Shown piece by piece: positions 8,777 through 16,775 of a DNA stretch of 64,000 bases. A program made the translations under genes and the position numbers. A model generated the notes under the pieces. The model worked only from the letters and a program-made list of their open reading frames with translations, was not told where the DNA came from and ran no database searches. How positions within the stretch are numbered: position 1 is the stretch's first letter; each line of letters begins with the position of its first letter. The stretch is from NCBI RefSeq assembly GCF_003013395.1, contig NZ_PXZM01000039.1:1-64000 (forward strand), given 5' to 3'. The stretch comes from Brevibacillus fortis (GTDB lineage Bacteria; Bacillota; Bacilli; Brevibacillales; Brevibacillaceae).

Positions 8777-9606
8777 TGAAAACCGTGGGCAAATTTCTCC
8801 GGAATGGTTTGGGCGTCATCGGAGCGGTGATTATCCTCGGATTGATCTTGGTGGCGATTTTCGCACCGCTGATCGCACCCTTCGACCCCAATGCACAAGA
8901 CTATAACAAAATTTTGATGCCGCCAGATGGTGAGCACTTCTTTGGTACAGACGACCTCGGTCGGGATATTTTCTCCCGTGTTGTTTACGGGGCGCGCATC
9001 TCCATTCAGGCAGCGCTGATCTCTGTTGGCATTGCGATGCTGATCGGGGTGCCGATTGGACTGTTGTCCGGTTACTACCGCGGCTTTTGGGATGAGTGGA
9101 TCGTCATGCGAAGCGTCGATGCGATGCAAGCCTTTCCGTTTTTAATTTTGGCTTTGGCGATTTCGGCGGTGCTTGGTTCAGGCTTCGGGAATGCCATGCT
9201 AGCGATTGGGATTGGTTTTGCCCCTGCTTTTATACGGATTACACGCGGTCAAGTTCTGTCGCTTCGGAATATGGAGTATATTCAAGCAGCACGTTCGGTT
9301 GGTGTAAAGGATGCACGCATTATTTTTCGCCACATTTTGCCGAACGCCATGAACCCGATTGTGATTCAAGCGACGTTGGCAATGGCATCCGGGATTATTG
9401 CAGAAGCATCCTTGTCCTATCTCGGATTGGGTGTACAGCCGCCGACTCCCTCTTGGGGCAGTATGCTTAACCAAGCACAAACGCTTATGTCCGTCGCGCC
9501 CTATGCGACATTTTATCCGGGGATTGCCATCTTTTTAGTCGTGCTGGGCTTCAACTTGTTGGGAGATGGTCTACAGCAGGTGCTGGACCCACGCGCACGT
9601 AAATAA
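8773..9606 (+). CDS. Peptide ABC transporter permease, DppC/OppC type
   Basis: A 277-aa permease with the OppC N-terminal TM helix and short domain, FGTDDLGRD motif, and EAA loop in VGVKDARIIFRHILPNA. The GTG at 8773 is followed directly by ATG at 8776, and either could start translation. The gene overlaps the upstream permease by 4 nt, so the two are probably translationally coupled. Confidence 0.92.
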   Translation: MMKTVGKFLRNGLGVIGAVIILGLILVAIFAPLIAPFDPNAQDYNKILMPPDGEHFFGTDDLGRDIFSRVVYGARISIQAALISVGIAMLIGVPIGLLSGYYRGFWDEWIVMRSVDAMQAFPFLILALAISAVLGSGFGNAMLAIGIGFAPAFIRITRGQVLSLRNMEYIQAARSVGVKDARIIFRHILPNAMNPIVIQATLAMASGIIAEASLSYLGLGVQPPTPSWGSMLNQAQTLMSVAPYATFYPGIAIFLVVLGFNLLGDGLQQVLDPRARK

Positions 9607-9641
9607 TGAATGCCCTACACGGGAGAAAAGGAGTGGAGCAG

Positions 9642-10616
9642 ATGACGACTATCTTGGAAGTGGAACAGCTGAGAACCCGTTTTCGCACGGACAGCGGTGT
9701 CGTCAGTGTCGTGGAAGGTGTCGACTTCTTTATCCGTGCTGGTGAAACGCTTGGCGTCGTGGGCGAATCGGGCTGTGGGAAGAGTGTAACCAGCCTGTCG
9801 ATCATGCGCTTGCTGCCGCCCAACGGAAGCACGGAAGGATCGATTCGCTTCAATGGGAAGAACGTGCTTGCGCTGTCGGAAAAAGAAATGCAAGGGGTAC
9901 GCGGTAATGAAATCGCGATGATTTTTCAAGAGCCAATGACATCCCTCAATCCGCTGCATACCGTAGGCAAACAGATTGAGGAAGCGGTCATGCTGCATCG
10001 CAAGGTAACAAAGGCAGAGGCAAAGGAACGGGCGATTGCGATGCTAAAAGCAGTCGGAATGCCGCGTGCAGAAGAGATTTACGGAGAGTTTCCGCACCAG
10101 CTGTCAGGCGGGATGCGCCAACGTGTAATGATCGCGATGGCGATGTCCTGCGATCCAAAGCTGATTATTGCAGACGAGCCGACAACCGCACTGGATGTGA
10201 CAATTCAGGCGCAAATTCTCGATTTGATGCGCGATTTGAAAGAAAAAACGGGCACTTCCATCATGCTGATTACGCATGATTTGGGTGTAGTAGCCGAGAT
10301 GTGTGACCGCGTTATCGTCATGTATGCCGGGCAAGTCGTGGAGGAGACGGATGTCGATACGCTGTTTGACAGTCCGAAGCATCCGTATACGATCGGTCTG
10401 ATGAACTCGATTCCTGAGCTGGACGAAGAGCGCGAATATCTGGAAACCATTCCAGGGGCAGTTCCTTTGCCGTATCAAATGCCAGCCGGCTGCCGTTTTG
10501 CCCCGCGCTGTTCGCAAGCAATTGCGATTTGTCACGAAAAGCCCCCTGAACTCTTGCAATTGGACAATCAAAAATGTCGCTGCTGGCTGTACGCGAAGGA
10601 GGGAGAACAGGCATGA
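9642..10616 (+). CDS. Peptide ABC transporter ATPase, DppD/OppD type
   Basis: A 324-aa ATPase. It has Walker A GESGCGKS, signature LSGGMRQR, Walker B LIIADEPTTALD and the C-terminal oligo_HPY extension with several cysteines (CRFAPRCSQAIAIC, CRCW), which in some OppD/DppD proteins form an iron-sulfur site. The ATG at 9642 is chosen for AAGGAG at about 9 nt. It overlaps the next ATPase by 4 nt. Confidence 0.9.
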   Translation: MTTILEVEQLRTRFRTDSGVVSVVEGVDFFIRAGETLGVVGESGCGKSVTSLSIMRLLPPNGSTEGSIRFNGKNVLALSEKEMQGVRGNEIAMIFQEPMTSLNPLHTVGKQIEEAVMLHRKVTKAEAKERAIAMLKAVGMPRAEEIYGEFPHQLSGGMRQRVMIAMAMSCDPKLIIADEPTTALDVTIQAQILDLMRDLKEKTGTSIMLITHDLGVVAEMCDRVIVMYAGQVVEETDVDTLFDSPKHPYTIGLMNSIPELDEEREYLETIPGAVPLPYQMPAGCRFAPRCSQAIAICHEKPPELLQLDNQKCRCWLYAKEGEQA

Positions 10617-11599
10617 CGACACCTCTCTTAGAAGTAAAAGGGCTGCAACAGCATTTTCCCATCAAGGGTGGCTTTTTGAAGCGGACGACGGGACATGTCA
10701 AAGCAGTCGATGGTATTGATCTGACAGTGTATCCAGGTGAAACACTTGGGATTGTAGGGGAATCGGGCTGCGGCAAGTCTACGACGGGCCGAACGATTCT
10801 GCGCCTCTTGGAGCCGACAGCAGGAGAAGTATTGTTTGATGGCAAAGATTTAGCGAAGCTTCCTAAAGAAGAAATGCGCGTCATGCGCCGAAACCTGCAA
10901 ATGATTTTTCAGGACCCATATGCTTCTCTAAACCCGCGGATGACGATCAAGCAGATTTTGATGGAGTCACTGATGGTGCACAACATCGGGACAAAGGCAG
11001 AGCGGGAAAAAGTCATCGAAGAGATTATTCAGGTCGTTGGCTTGCGAAAAGAACATCTGAACCGCCATCCACATGATTTTTCCGGCGGACAGAGGCAGAG
11101 AATCGGTATCGCCCGTGCACTGGTCGTAAAACCAAAGCTGATCATTGCCGATGAGCCCGTGTCTGCCTTGGACGTATCGATTCAATCACAGGTACTCAAT
11201 TTGTTGAAGGATTTGAAAAAGGAATTCAATCTGACCCTGATGTTCATTTCGCATGATTTGTCGGTCGTAAAGCACTTGTGCGATCGGATCGCGGTGATGT
11301 ATTTGGGGCGGATCGTAGAAATTGCTGACAAGCGGACGTTGTTTGAGAACCCGAGTCATCCGTATACACGGGCGCTGCTCTCGGCTGTTCCAGTAGCGAA
11401 ACCACGGCAAAAGCGCGAACGGATCTTGTTGACAGGCGATTTGCCGAGTCCAGCAAATCCACCGAGCGGCTGCACTTTTCATCCGCGTTGTCCTTATGCG
11501 ACTGAGATTTGCAAGACGCAGGTGCCCAGTCTGTCAGACATTGGCAAGGGCCAACTGGTATCCTGTCATTTGGTACAATCGGGCGAGCTTTTCCGCTAG
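10613..11599 (+). CDS. Peptide ABC transporter ATPase, DppF/OppF type
   Basis: A 328-aa ATPase that pairs with the preceding one. Walker A is GESGCGKST, signature FSGGQRQR, Walker B LIIADEPVSALD, and the C-terminal extension has the typical CTFHPRCPYA motif. The ATG at 10613 overlaps the upstream stop and has AAGGAGGGA before it. It completes a five-component importer. Confidence 0.92.
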   Translation: MTTPLLEVKGLQQHFPIKGGFLKRTTGHVKAVDGIDLTVYPGETLGIVGESGCGKSTTGRTILRLLEPTAGEVLFDGKDLAKLPKEEMRVMRRNLQMIFQDPYASLNPRMTIKQILMESLMVHNIGTKAEREKVIEEIIQVVGLRKEHLNRHPHDFSGGQRQRIGIARALVVKPKLIIADEPVSALDVSIQSQVLNLLKDLKKEFNLTLMFISHDLSVVKHLCDRIAVMYLGRIVEIADKRTLFENPSHPYTRALLSAVPVAKPRQKRERILLTGDLPSPANPPSGCTFHPRCPYATEICKTQVPSLSDIGKGQLVSCHLVQSGELFR

Positions 11600-11623
11600 C
11601 TAGGCAAGGACGGAGGTACAGCT

Positions 11624-12205
11624 ATGATTTACTGGCAATTATTTCTCGCCTTTTTCCGCATCGGAATCTTCGGGTTTGGGGGAGGACCTACGATGGTTCC
11701 CCTCTTTTACACCGAATGCGTGAAAAAGTACAAATGGGTGACAGATGAGGACTTTTCTGACAATCTGGCGCTCGGCAACGCTCTTCCAGGGCCAATTGCG
11801 ACCAAGCTGGCCGCATTTATCGGCTATCGGGTAAAAGGCTGGAAGGGTGCCTTGGTGGCAAACATCGCAGTAGTGATGCCAATCGTGCTTGTGATGATCG
11901 GTTTGCTGCAAGTCATTTATCAATGGAAGGATACGCCGGGTGTATACGGCATGATCCAGGCAATCGGTCCGGTAATCGCAGTCATGACAGGCGTCCTTAC
12001 ATGGGAATTCCTTTCAAAGGGTTGGAAGGGAGCATCCAACAAAGCAGGAGTGAGCCTTTCCCTCGCACTCTCACTTGTAGCGTTGCTCTTCCTTGATTGG
12101 CATCCGGGTATCGTAGTAGGGATTGCGCTGACTGTTTCATTTGCCTACTCTACTTGGTCTGTCCGCAAGCGCAAGGACAAGGACGGCAAGGAGGGTGTAG
12201 CATGA
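11624..12205 (+). CDS. Half-size chromate transporter subunit 1 (CHR family)
   Basis: A 193-aa membrane protein of the short-chain CHR family with about five to six TM segments. It shows the family motifs FGGGPTMVPLF and GNALPGPIATKLAAFIG. Short-chain CHR proteins are encoded as N- and C-type pairs that work together in chromate efflux; B. subtilis YwrB/YwrA is an example. The next gene overlaps it by 4 nt. The transported ion here may not be chromate. Confidence 0.85.
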   Translation: MIYWQLFLAFFRIGIFGFGGGPTMVPLFYTECVKKYKWVTDEDFSDNLALGNALPGPIATKLAAFIGYRVKGWKGALVANIAVVMPIVLVMIGLLQVIYQWKDTPGVYGMIQAIGPVIAVMTGVLTWEFLSKGWKGASNKAGVSLSLALSLVALLFLDWHPGIVVGIALTVSFAYSTWSVRKRKDKDGKEGVA

Positions 12206-12732
12206 CTTACCTGCAATTATTTTGGGCTTTTTTCATCTCCAACATTTTGGGATACGGGGGAGGTCCACCGAGCATTCCTTTGATCCAAAATGAAGTAGTT
12301 GACCATTACAAGTGGATGACCGTACAGGAATTCGGAGAAGTGCTGGCAGTAGGAAATGCGCTGCCCAGTCCAATCGCGACCAAGCTCGCTGGATACATTG
12401 GCTATCAGGTAGCGGGTGTACCGGGTGCAGCAGTCGCATTATTTGCAACGGTTGCTCCGACAGCGATCGCGATGATCTTGCTGATGGGGTTCATTAACCT
12501 ATTCCGCAGTGCTCCACAGGTAAAAGCGATGACTCAATCGGTACGACCGGTCGTTACTGTCTTGCTCGGAACGATGACGTATCAATTCCTGATGGGCGCA
12601 GTCGAGGGAATCGGCTGGATGCAAACAGGGATTTTGACAGTGGCTTCCTATCTTCTGCTCGAAACGTGGAAGGTTCATCCAGCTTTTGTCATTTTGGGAG
12701 CGATGGCTTACGGGTTTGTTTTCATCGGCTAG
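12202..12732 (+). CDS. Half-size chromate transporter subunit 2 (CHR family)
   Basis: A 176-aa membrane protein homologous to the previous gene (GYGGGPPSIPLI and GNALPSPIATKLAGYIG correspond to its motifs). The ATG at 12202 overlaps the upstream stop, which suggests coupled synthesis of a two-subunit transporter. The paired motifs at matching positions mark an old duplication. Confidence 0.85.
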   Translation: MTYLQLFWAFFISNILGYGGGPPSIPLIQNEVVDHYKWMTVQEFGEVLAVGNALPSPIATKLAGYIGYQVAGVPGAAVALFATVAPTAIAMILLMGFINLFRSAPQVKAMTQSVRPVVTVLLGTMTYQFLMGAVEGIGWMQTGILTVASYLLLETWKVHPAFVILGAMAYGFVFIG

Positions 12733-12756
12733 GAAAGTTTACGTAAGCTGGTAGGG

Positions 12757-12960
12757 AGAAAAAGCACAGGGCTCGCAGACCTTGACAACGCCTACCCAGT
12801 CGGAACTTCAAAAAGGGGACCACGTTTGTCGAACACCTCTTCCTTGAGAAACTTCCGCCCGTAGGGTGGCTTTGGATCGACGGTCCCCTTTTTGAAGTGG
12901 AGACGGACAGTCAATTCCCCCTGCTGGCGTGTCAGAGTCGAAGAGAACTGTGCTTTTTCT
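12757..12960. ncRNA. Structured ~200-nt element, copy 2
   Basis: The outer arms are 12757-12769 and 12948-12960 (13 bp perfect). The inner arms are 12806-12821 and 12882-12897 (16 bp perfect) around a 60-nt loop with a CCC-GTA-GGG hairpin. Spacing between arms (36 and 50 nt) matches copy 1 at 79-280 (34 and 47 nt). Shared blocks outside the stems include CGCC-ACC in the left spacer, CACCTCT and CTTTGGA in the loop and CAGTCAAT in the right spacer. It fills most of the 316-nt gap before the gamma-glutamyltransferase gene. No open reading frame here is credible. Confidence 0.6.
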
Positions 12961-13048
12961 TCTCCTCCACTATGCTGACTCAAACCAAAAGGACCTTCAT
13001 AGATCTTTCTTATTGGCTAACGATGAACTACTTAAGGAGGCATAAATC

Positions 13049-14659
13049 ATGGTTAACTATGACGCAATGGAATACCCATACGCATCGAAGCGTGTGACGA
13101 CTTTTGCCAAGAACGGCATGGTGGCGACCTCGCAGCCACTGGCGGCACAAGCAGGTCTCGATATATTGAAAAAGGGCGGAAATGCCGTGGATGCGGCGAT
13201 CGCAACGGCCGCGTGCCTGACGGTAGTAGAACCGACCTCGAATGGCATCGGGGGAGATGCTTTTGCCCTCGTGTGGATTAAAGATGAGCTGCATGGACTG
13301 AATGCAAGCGGGCCTGCTCCGCAAGGAATCTCCATAGAGGCATTAAAAGCAAAAGGTCTGGAAGAAATGCCTACCTATGGCTGGACGCCTGTCACTGTAC
13401 CTGGTGCGCCTGCTGCCTGGGCAGCCTTGTCCAAGCGTTTTGGACGCCTTCCGCTGACAGAGGTTTTGCAGCCAGCGATTGAGTATGCGGAGAATGGCTA
13501 TCCGGTATCGCCGACATTGGCGCATTATTGGAATGCTGCGTACAAAAAGTTTTCCCAGCAATGCAAAGGGGAAGAGTTCGCACATTGGTTCTCCACTTTT
13601 ACGCCAGATGGCAAGGTGCCAAAAGCGGGCGACATCTGGAAGTCGCCGGGTCATGCTGAGACGCTACGTCAAATCGCGGAAACAAATGCAGAGAGCTTCT
13701 ATCGCGGAGAGCTGGCAGACAAGATCGACGCGTTCTCCCGGGAGTGTGACGGCTACTTGCGAAAAGAAGACTTGGCTGCCTATGAACCGGAATGGGTGAA
13801 GCCGATCAGCGTCAACTACCGCGGCTATGATGTGTGGGAGATCCCGCCAAATGGGCAAGGGATGATCGGCCTGATGGCACTGAACATTTTGAAGGGTTTT
13901 GATTTTGACGCAAAAGACACGACGGAAACGTACCACAAGCAAATCGAAGCGATGAAGCTGGCATTTGTGGATGGACTGAAATACATCACGGAAGAAAGCA
14001 AGATGAAAGTCACCAAGGAAGCATTGTTGTCAGAGGAATACGCTGCAACCCGCCGTGTACTGATTGGCGATGAAGCCTTGACGCCAGAGCCAGGTCAGCC
14101 GAAAACGAGTGGTACGGTCTATTTGGCCACAGCCGACGGTGAGGGCAACATGGTTTCCTTTATCCAAAGCAATTACATGGGCTTTGGTTCCGGGGTAGTT
14201 GTGCCGGAGACAGGGATCGCCATGCAAAACCGTGGTCATAACTTCTCTCTGGACCCTGCTCATGACAATTGCTTGGAGCCAGGCAAAAGAACGTTCCACA
14301 CCATTATCCCGGGCTTCTTGACGAAGAATGGAAAAGCAGTGGGGCCATTCGGCGTAATGGGCGGCTTCATGCAGCCACAAGGCCATGTGCAGGTGGTCAT
14401 GAACACCATCGACTTCCACCTCAATCCGCAAGCTTCGCTCGATGCGCCGCGTTGGCAGTGGATGGAAGGCAAAACGGTGGAGCTGGAGCGTCATTTCCCG
14501 GAGCATCTGGCACAGGCTTTGGAGCGCAGGGGCCATACGATCAAGTGGGCGCAGCTCGGCAATTACTTCGGACGTGGTCAAATCATTTGGCGCGATGAAA
14601 ATGGAGTGCTGAGTGGTGGTACTGATATGCGTACGGATAGTTGTATTGCGGCTTGGTAG
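13049..14659 (+). CDS. ggt: Gamma-glutamyltransferase family protein (YwrD-like)
   Basis: A 536-aa Ntn-hydrolase of the gamma-glutamyltranspeptidase family, made as one chain and expected to self-cleave before the nucleophile Thr at about residue 356 (SGTVYLATAD). The large-subunit motif GGNAVDAAIA (about 46-55) and the small-subunit GVMGGFMQPQGHVQV region are present. No signal peptide is evident, unlike secreted Ggt, which fits the cytoplasmic YwrD-type branch. AAGGAGG precedes the ATG. The upstream importer may supply gamma-glutamyl substrates. Confidence 0.88.
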   Translation: MVNYDAMEYPYASKRVTTFAKNGMVATSQPLAAQAGLDILKKGGNAVDAAIATAACLTVVEPTSNGIGGDAFALVWIKDELHGLNASGPAPQGISIEALKAKGLEEMPTYGWTPVTVPGAPAAWAALSKRFGRLPLTEVLQPAIEYAENGYPVSPTLAHYWNAAYKKFSQQCKGEEFAHWFSTFTPDGKVPKAGDIWKSPGHAETLRQIAETNAESFYRGELADKIDAFSRECDGYLRKEDLAAYEPEWVKPISVNYRGYDVWEIPPNGQGMIGLMALNILKGFDFDAKDTTETYHKQIEAMKLAFVDGLKYITEESKMKVTKEALLSEEYAATRRVLIGDEALTPEPGQPKTSGTVYLATADGEGNMVSFIQSNYMGFGSGVVVPETGIAMQNRGHNFSLDPAHDNCLEPGKRTFHTIIPGFLTKNGKAVGPFGVMGGFMQPQGHVQVVMNTIDFHLNPQASLDAPRWQWMEGKTVELERHFPEHLAQALERRGHTIKWAQLGNYFGRGQIIWRDENGVLSGGTDMRTDSCIAAW

Positions 14660-14682
14660 GGAAATAGGAGAATAAAAGAGGA

Positions 14683-14715
14683 AAAAAGAGCCGAAGCGAT
14701 GCTGCGGCTCTTTTT
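14683..14715 (+). terminator. Rho-independent terminator after ggt
   Basis: AAAAAGAGCCG (14683-14693) pairs with CGGCTCTTTTT (14705-14715), giving an 11-bp A/T-flanked stem. Confidence 0.85.
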
Positions 14716-14792
14716 CATACATGTAAAGGATTTTCCGATGAATCCGATTGTTAGATTCTAGTTAAAAAACTATTTTTTCTAAAAATACAGTA

Positions 14793-14821
14793 TTTACAAC
14801 CTGTAGAAATATTCATACAAT
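14793..14821 (+). promoter_or_regulatory. SigA-type promoter for the secreted protease cassette
   Basis: TTTACA (14793-14798), a 17-nt spacer and TACAAT (14816-14821) lie about 40 nt upstream of the protease start. The flanking DNA is strongly AT-rich. Confidence 0.6.
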
Positions 14822-14859
14822 TGGTATAAATTCCAAAAAAAGGAAAAGGAGTGTGGGTC

Positions 14860-15408
14860 ATGAAGAGAAAATTTGCTAGCTTAGGCATTGCAACGCTCTT
14901 ATTGATTGTTCCTATTCAATCGGCACTTGCTGATTACTGGCAGGGAGGAAAAACATGGGGAGGGACTACGGTATATGAGTTTGATTCCTCCGTATACAAC
15001 TACTCCTATGACTACGAGAGTGTTTATAACCAAGCCATTCGTAATTGGGAAGGCATTTCATCAAAGGTTAGCTTTGCTTCACGGTCACATGAGAATTCAG
15101 ATAAATACTATGTAGGAGAAACGAGTGTTCAAGGGTTGTTAGGAAGGATGGACCCGTATAATGGTACTCGGTTGGCAAGTATTAATAGTAATTGGAGCTC
15201 TACCAAAGTTCATATATTCCACAATAATATGGACGCATTTAATATGAGCGAAGCTGAAAGAACCTCGAATGCTACACACGAAATTGGACACAGTCTGAAA
15301 TTGGCACATCCTGTTGGCAACGTAACTTCTGTTATGAAACAAGGGATACAAAGTAGAGGACCAAGCTCTTATGATAAGACAGAATTGAAAAATAAATGGG
15401 GGCAATAG
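14860..15408 (+). CDS. Small secreted metzincin-like zinc protease
   Basis: A 182-aa protein with a Sec signal peptide (about 1-24, cleavage near SALA-DYW). The mature part contains the zinc-binding HEIGHSLKLAH (about 140-150) and a downstream Met (SVMKQG) at the Met-turn position, as in matrixin-type metzincins. There is no obvious propeptide or cysteine switch, so it may be secreted active or be controlled by a partner. The ATG at 14860 follows AAAGGAG at good spacing. The gene is AT-rich compared with its neighbours and is paired with the next gene, which suggests acquisition as a cassette. Confidence 0.75.
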   Translation: MKRKFASLGIATLLLIVPIQSALADYWQGGKTWGGTTVYEFDSSVYNYSYDYESVYNQAIRNWEGISSKVSFASRSHENSDKYYVGETSVQGLLGRMDPYNGTRLASINSNWSSTKVHIFHNNMDAFNMSEAERTSNATHEIGHSLKLAHPVGNVTSVMKQGIQSRGPSSYDKTELKNKWGQ

Positions 15409-15447
15409 AGAAGCGAAATAATAAAAAGTCAAAGGAGAGGTTTTTGG

Positions 15448-16056
15448 ATGAATCTGAAAATGAATCGATTGTATATGAAAATAGCAATTGGAATCATGTT
15501 GACTGCCATCGTTTTTGTGTGCGCAGCTTTCAGCACCTTTTCCCAAAAGAATGAGCCAATGGAAACAATCTCACTAGAAGCACTTTATATGACATATGAA
15601 AGTGCCGAGGAGTTGGATAAAGCAGATTTAATTCTGATAGGTACTCCAACCTCTGACTTTTCAGATCGAGAACATAAGACCAGTTATTATGAAGATGGTA
15701 GTTTGCAAGACTTTTATACGTTAACAGAGATTGAGATAGATAAAATTATTAAATCTCCGAATGACTTTGATATAGAAGAATCTGAAACACTTTCCATAAT
15801 AGAGCCTGTTGGTATGATCGAGTTAGATGGAACGAAAAAAATCACGATTGATGAATATAAAGAAATGGAACAAGGTGAGAAGTACATTATTTTCTTGAAT
15901 GAAAATGGACATGGACAGTACAGTGTAATTAACAATGATTCGGGAAAATTTAATTTAGATTCAAAATCAGCAAAAAGTGAAAAATCATTGAGCAAAAATT
16001 CAGCGATTACGTTAAAAGAAGATGTTCTAGAAAAGTATAGTGAGTTCATTGAATAG
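15448..16056 (+). CDS. Membrane-anchored extracellular protein of unknown function
   Basis: A 202-aa protein with one N-terminal hydrophobic helix (about 10-30) and an acidic, hydrophilic exterior domain. I do not recognise the family. It lies 39 nt downstream of the protease gene, shares its AT-rich composition and ends at its own terminator, so the two probably form an operon. A role as inhibitor, immunity factor or substrate of the protease is inference. The segment LILIGTPTSDFSD and a sheet-rich middle are the only notable features. Confidence 0.6.
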   Translation: MNLKMNRLYMKIAIGIMLTAIVFVCAAFSTFSQKNEPMETISLEALYMTYESAEELDKADLILIGTPTSDFSDREHKTSYYEDGSLQDFYTLTEIEIDKIIKSPNDFDIEESETLSIIEPVGMIELDGTKKITIDEYKEMEQGEKYIIFLNENGHGQYSVINNDSGKFNLDSKSAKSEKSLSKNSAITLKEDVLEKYSEFIE

Positions 16057-16103
16057 TTTGAAACAGGTAGGGAAAAGAAAACCGAATAGAAAAGTGAGTA
16101 GAG

Positions 16104-16130
16104 CCGAAGCAGATGCTTCGGTCTTTTTTA
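16104..16130 (+). terminator. Rho-independent terminator after the protease cassette
   Basis: CCGAAGC (16104-16110) pairs with GCTTCGG (16115-16121) with a 4-nt loop, followed by TCTTTTTT. Confidence 0.8.
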
Positions 16131-16203
16131 TGTCCCAGTAATGGAATGGACGACAGGTGTGTAGTTCTTAATGCCTGCTTATTCTTATGGATAATTCTGC
16201 TCT

Positions 16204-16236
16204 GTTCAGAAACTGTTTAGATGTTTCTTGTAGAAT
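16204..16236 (+). promoter_or_regulatory. Conserved block upstream of CheY-like gene 1
   Basis: This 33-nt stretch begins GTTCAGAAA and ends GTAGAAT. It is nearly the same as 24139-24171 upstream of the second CheY-like gene, at a similar distance (about 95 and 110 nt) from the start codon. Conservation outside the coding region points to a shared promoter or operator, though it may simply reflect recent duplication. The TAGAAT end resembles a -10 box, but no convincing -35 is seen. Confidence 0.45.
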
Positions 16237-16331
16237 GTAGAAAATGGTCAGATTATGTCGTTTTTGAGTAGAGTAAACCCTTTATGATAGTTCAAAAGTC
16301 GTGGTATAAAAGATAGGAGAATATAATTTGG

Positions 16332-16703
16332 ATGAATAGCATTTTAATTGTTGATGATACGGCGTTTACGAGACTCGTGCTGCGTCACATGTTTGAAAAA
16401 TTAGGTATTGAGGTAGTTGCAGAAGCTGATTCAGGGGAGGAGGCAGTTAGAAACTATTGTTTGTATCGACCGTCACTCGTCATGATGGATATTACGATGC
16501 CAGGCATGAATGGTTTGGCTGCTTCCCGAAAAATCATGGAGCTGGATAAGGATGCGAAGATCATTATTTGCTCCGCAGTTGCACGACGCGACACTGTCAT
16601 CAAAGCGATTCAGGCAGGTGCACGTGACTTTATCGCAAAGCCCTTACAGTTCGAGAGGATTGAATGGGCTGTTCAACATTTATTGGAAGTAGATACTAGG
16701 TGA
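16332..16703 (+). CDS. CheY-like single-domain response regulator 1
   Basis: A 123-aa stand-alone receiver. Acidic residues D8/D9, phospho-acceptor Asp in MMDITMPGMNG (about 53), conserved Ser in ICSAV and Lys in AKPL are all intact, so it should be phosphorylatable. It lacks an output domain. It is a close paralogue of the protein encoded at 24281-24700. It heads the Bcs-like locus rather than sitting among chemotaxis genes, so a role in polysaccharide control is likely, as inference. Confidence 0.88.
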   Translation: MNSILIVDDTAFTRLVLRHMFEKLGIEVVAEADSGEEAVRNYCLYRPSLVMMDITMPGMNGLAASRKIMELDKDAKIIICSAVARRDTVIKAIQAGARDFIAKPLQFERIEWAVQHLLEVDTR

Positions 16704-16726
16704 AACAAAATAGCGGCGGTGTTAAT

Positions 16727-16762
16727 ATGTAAGTTTGATGATAGGTAGTTAGGATGGATTAT
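16727..16762 (+). pseudogene. Decayed remnant of an epimerase::PelD gene start
   Basis: The sequence after CheY-like gene 1 lines up with the translation start of the epimerase::PelD gene at 24697. Both have GGTGTTAAT then ATG, then near-matching bases (AAG, TTTGAT, AGGT, GTTA, TGGATT) with small indels. Here the ATG is followed at once by TAA. It is therefore a dead copy of about 36 nt carried along when the CheY gene was duplicated. Confidence 0.6.
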
Positions 16763-16775
16763 TATAGGAAGTTGC

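Noticed and set aside
12897..13097. 66-codon open frame across structured element 2 and the ggt start
   Set aside because: It overlaps both the element and the ggt coding region in another frame and has no ribosome binding site.
16706..16775. A short intergenic gene after CheY-like gene 1
   Set aside because: The only start is followed at once by a stop codon. The region is better explained as a decayed copy of the epimerase::PelD start.
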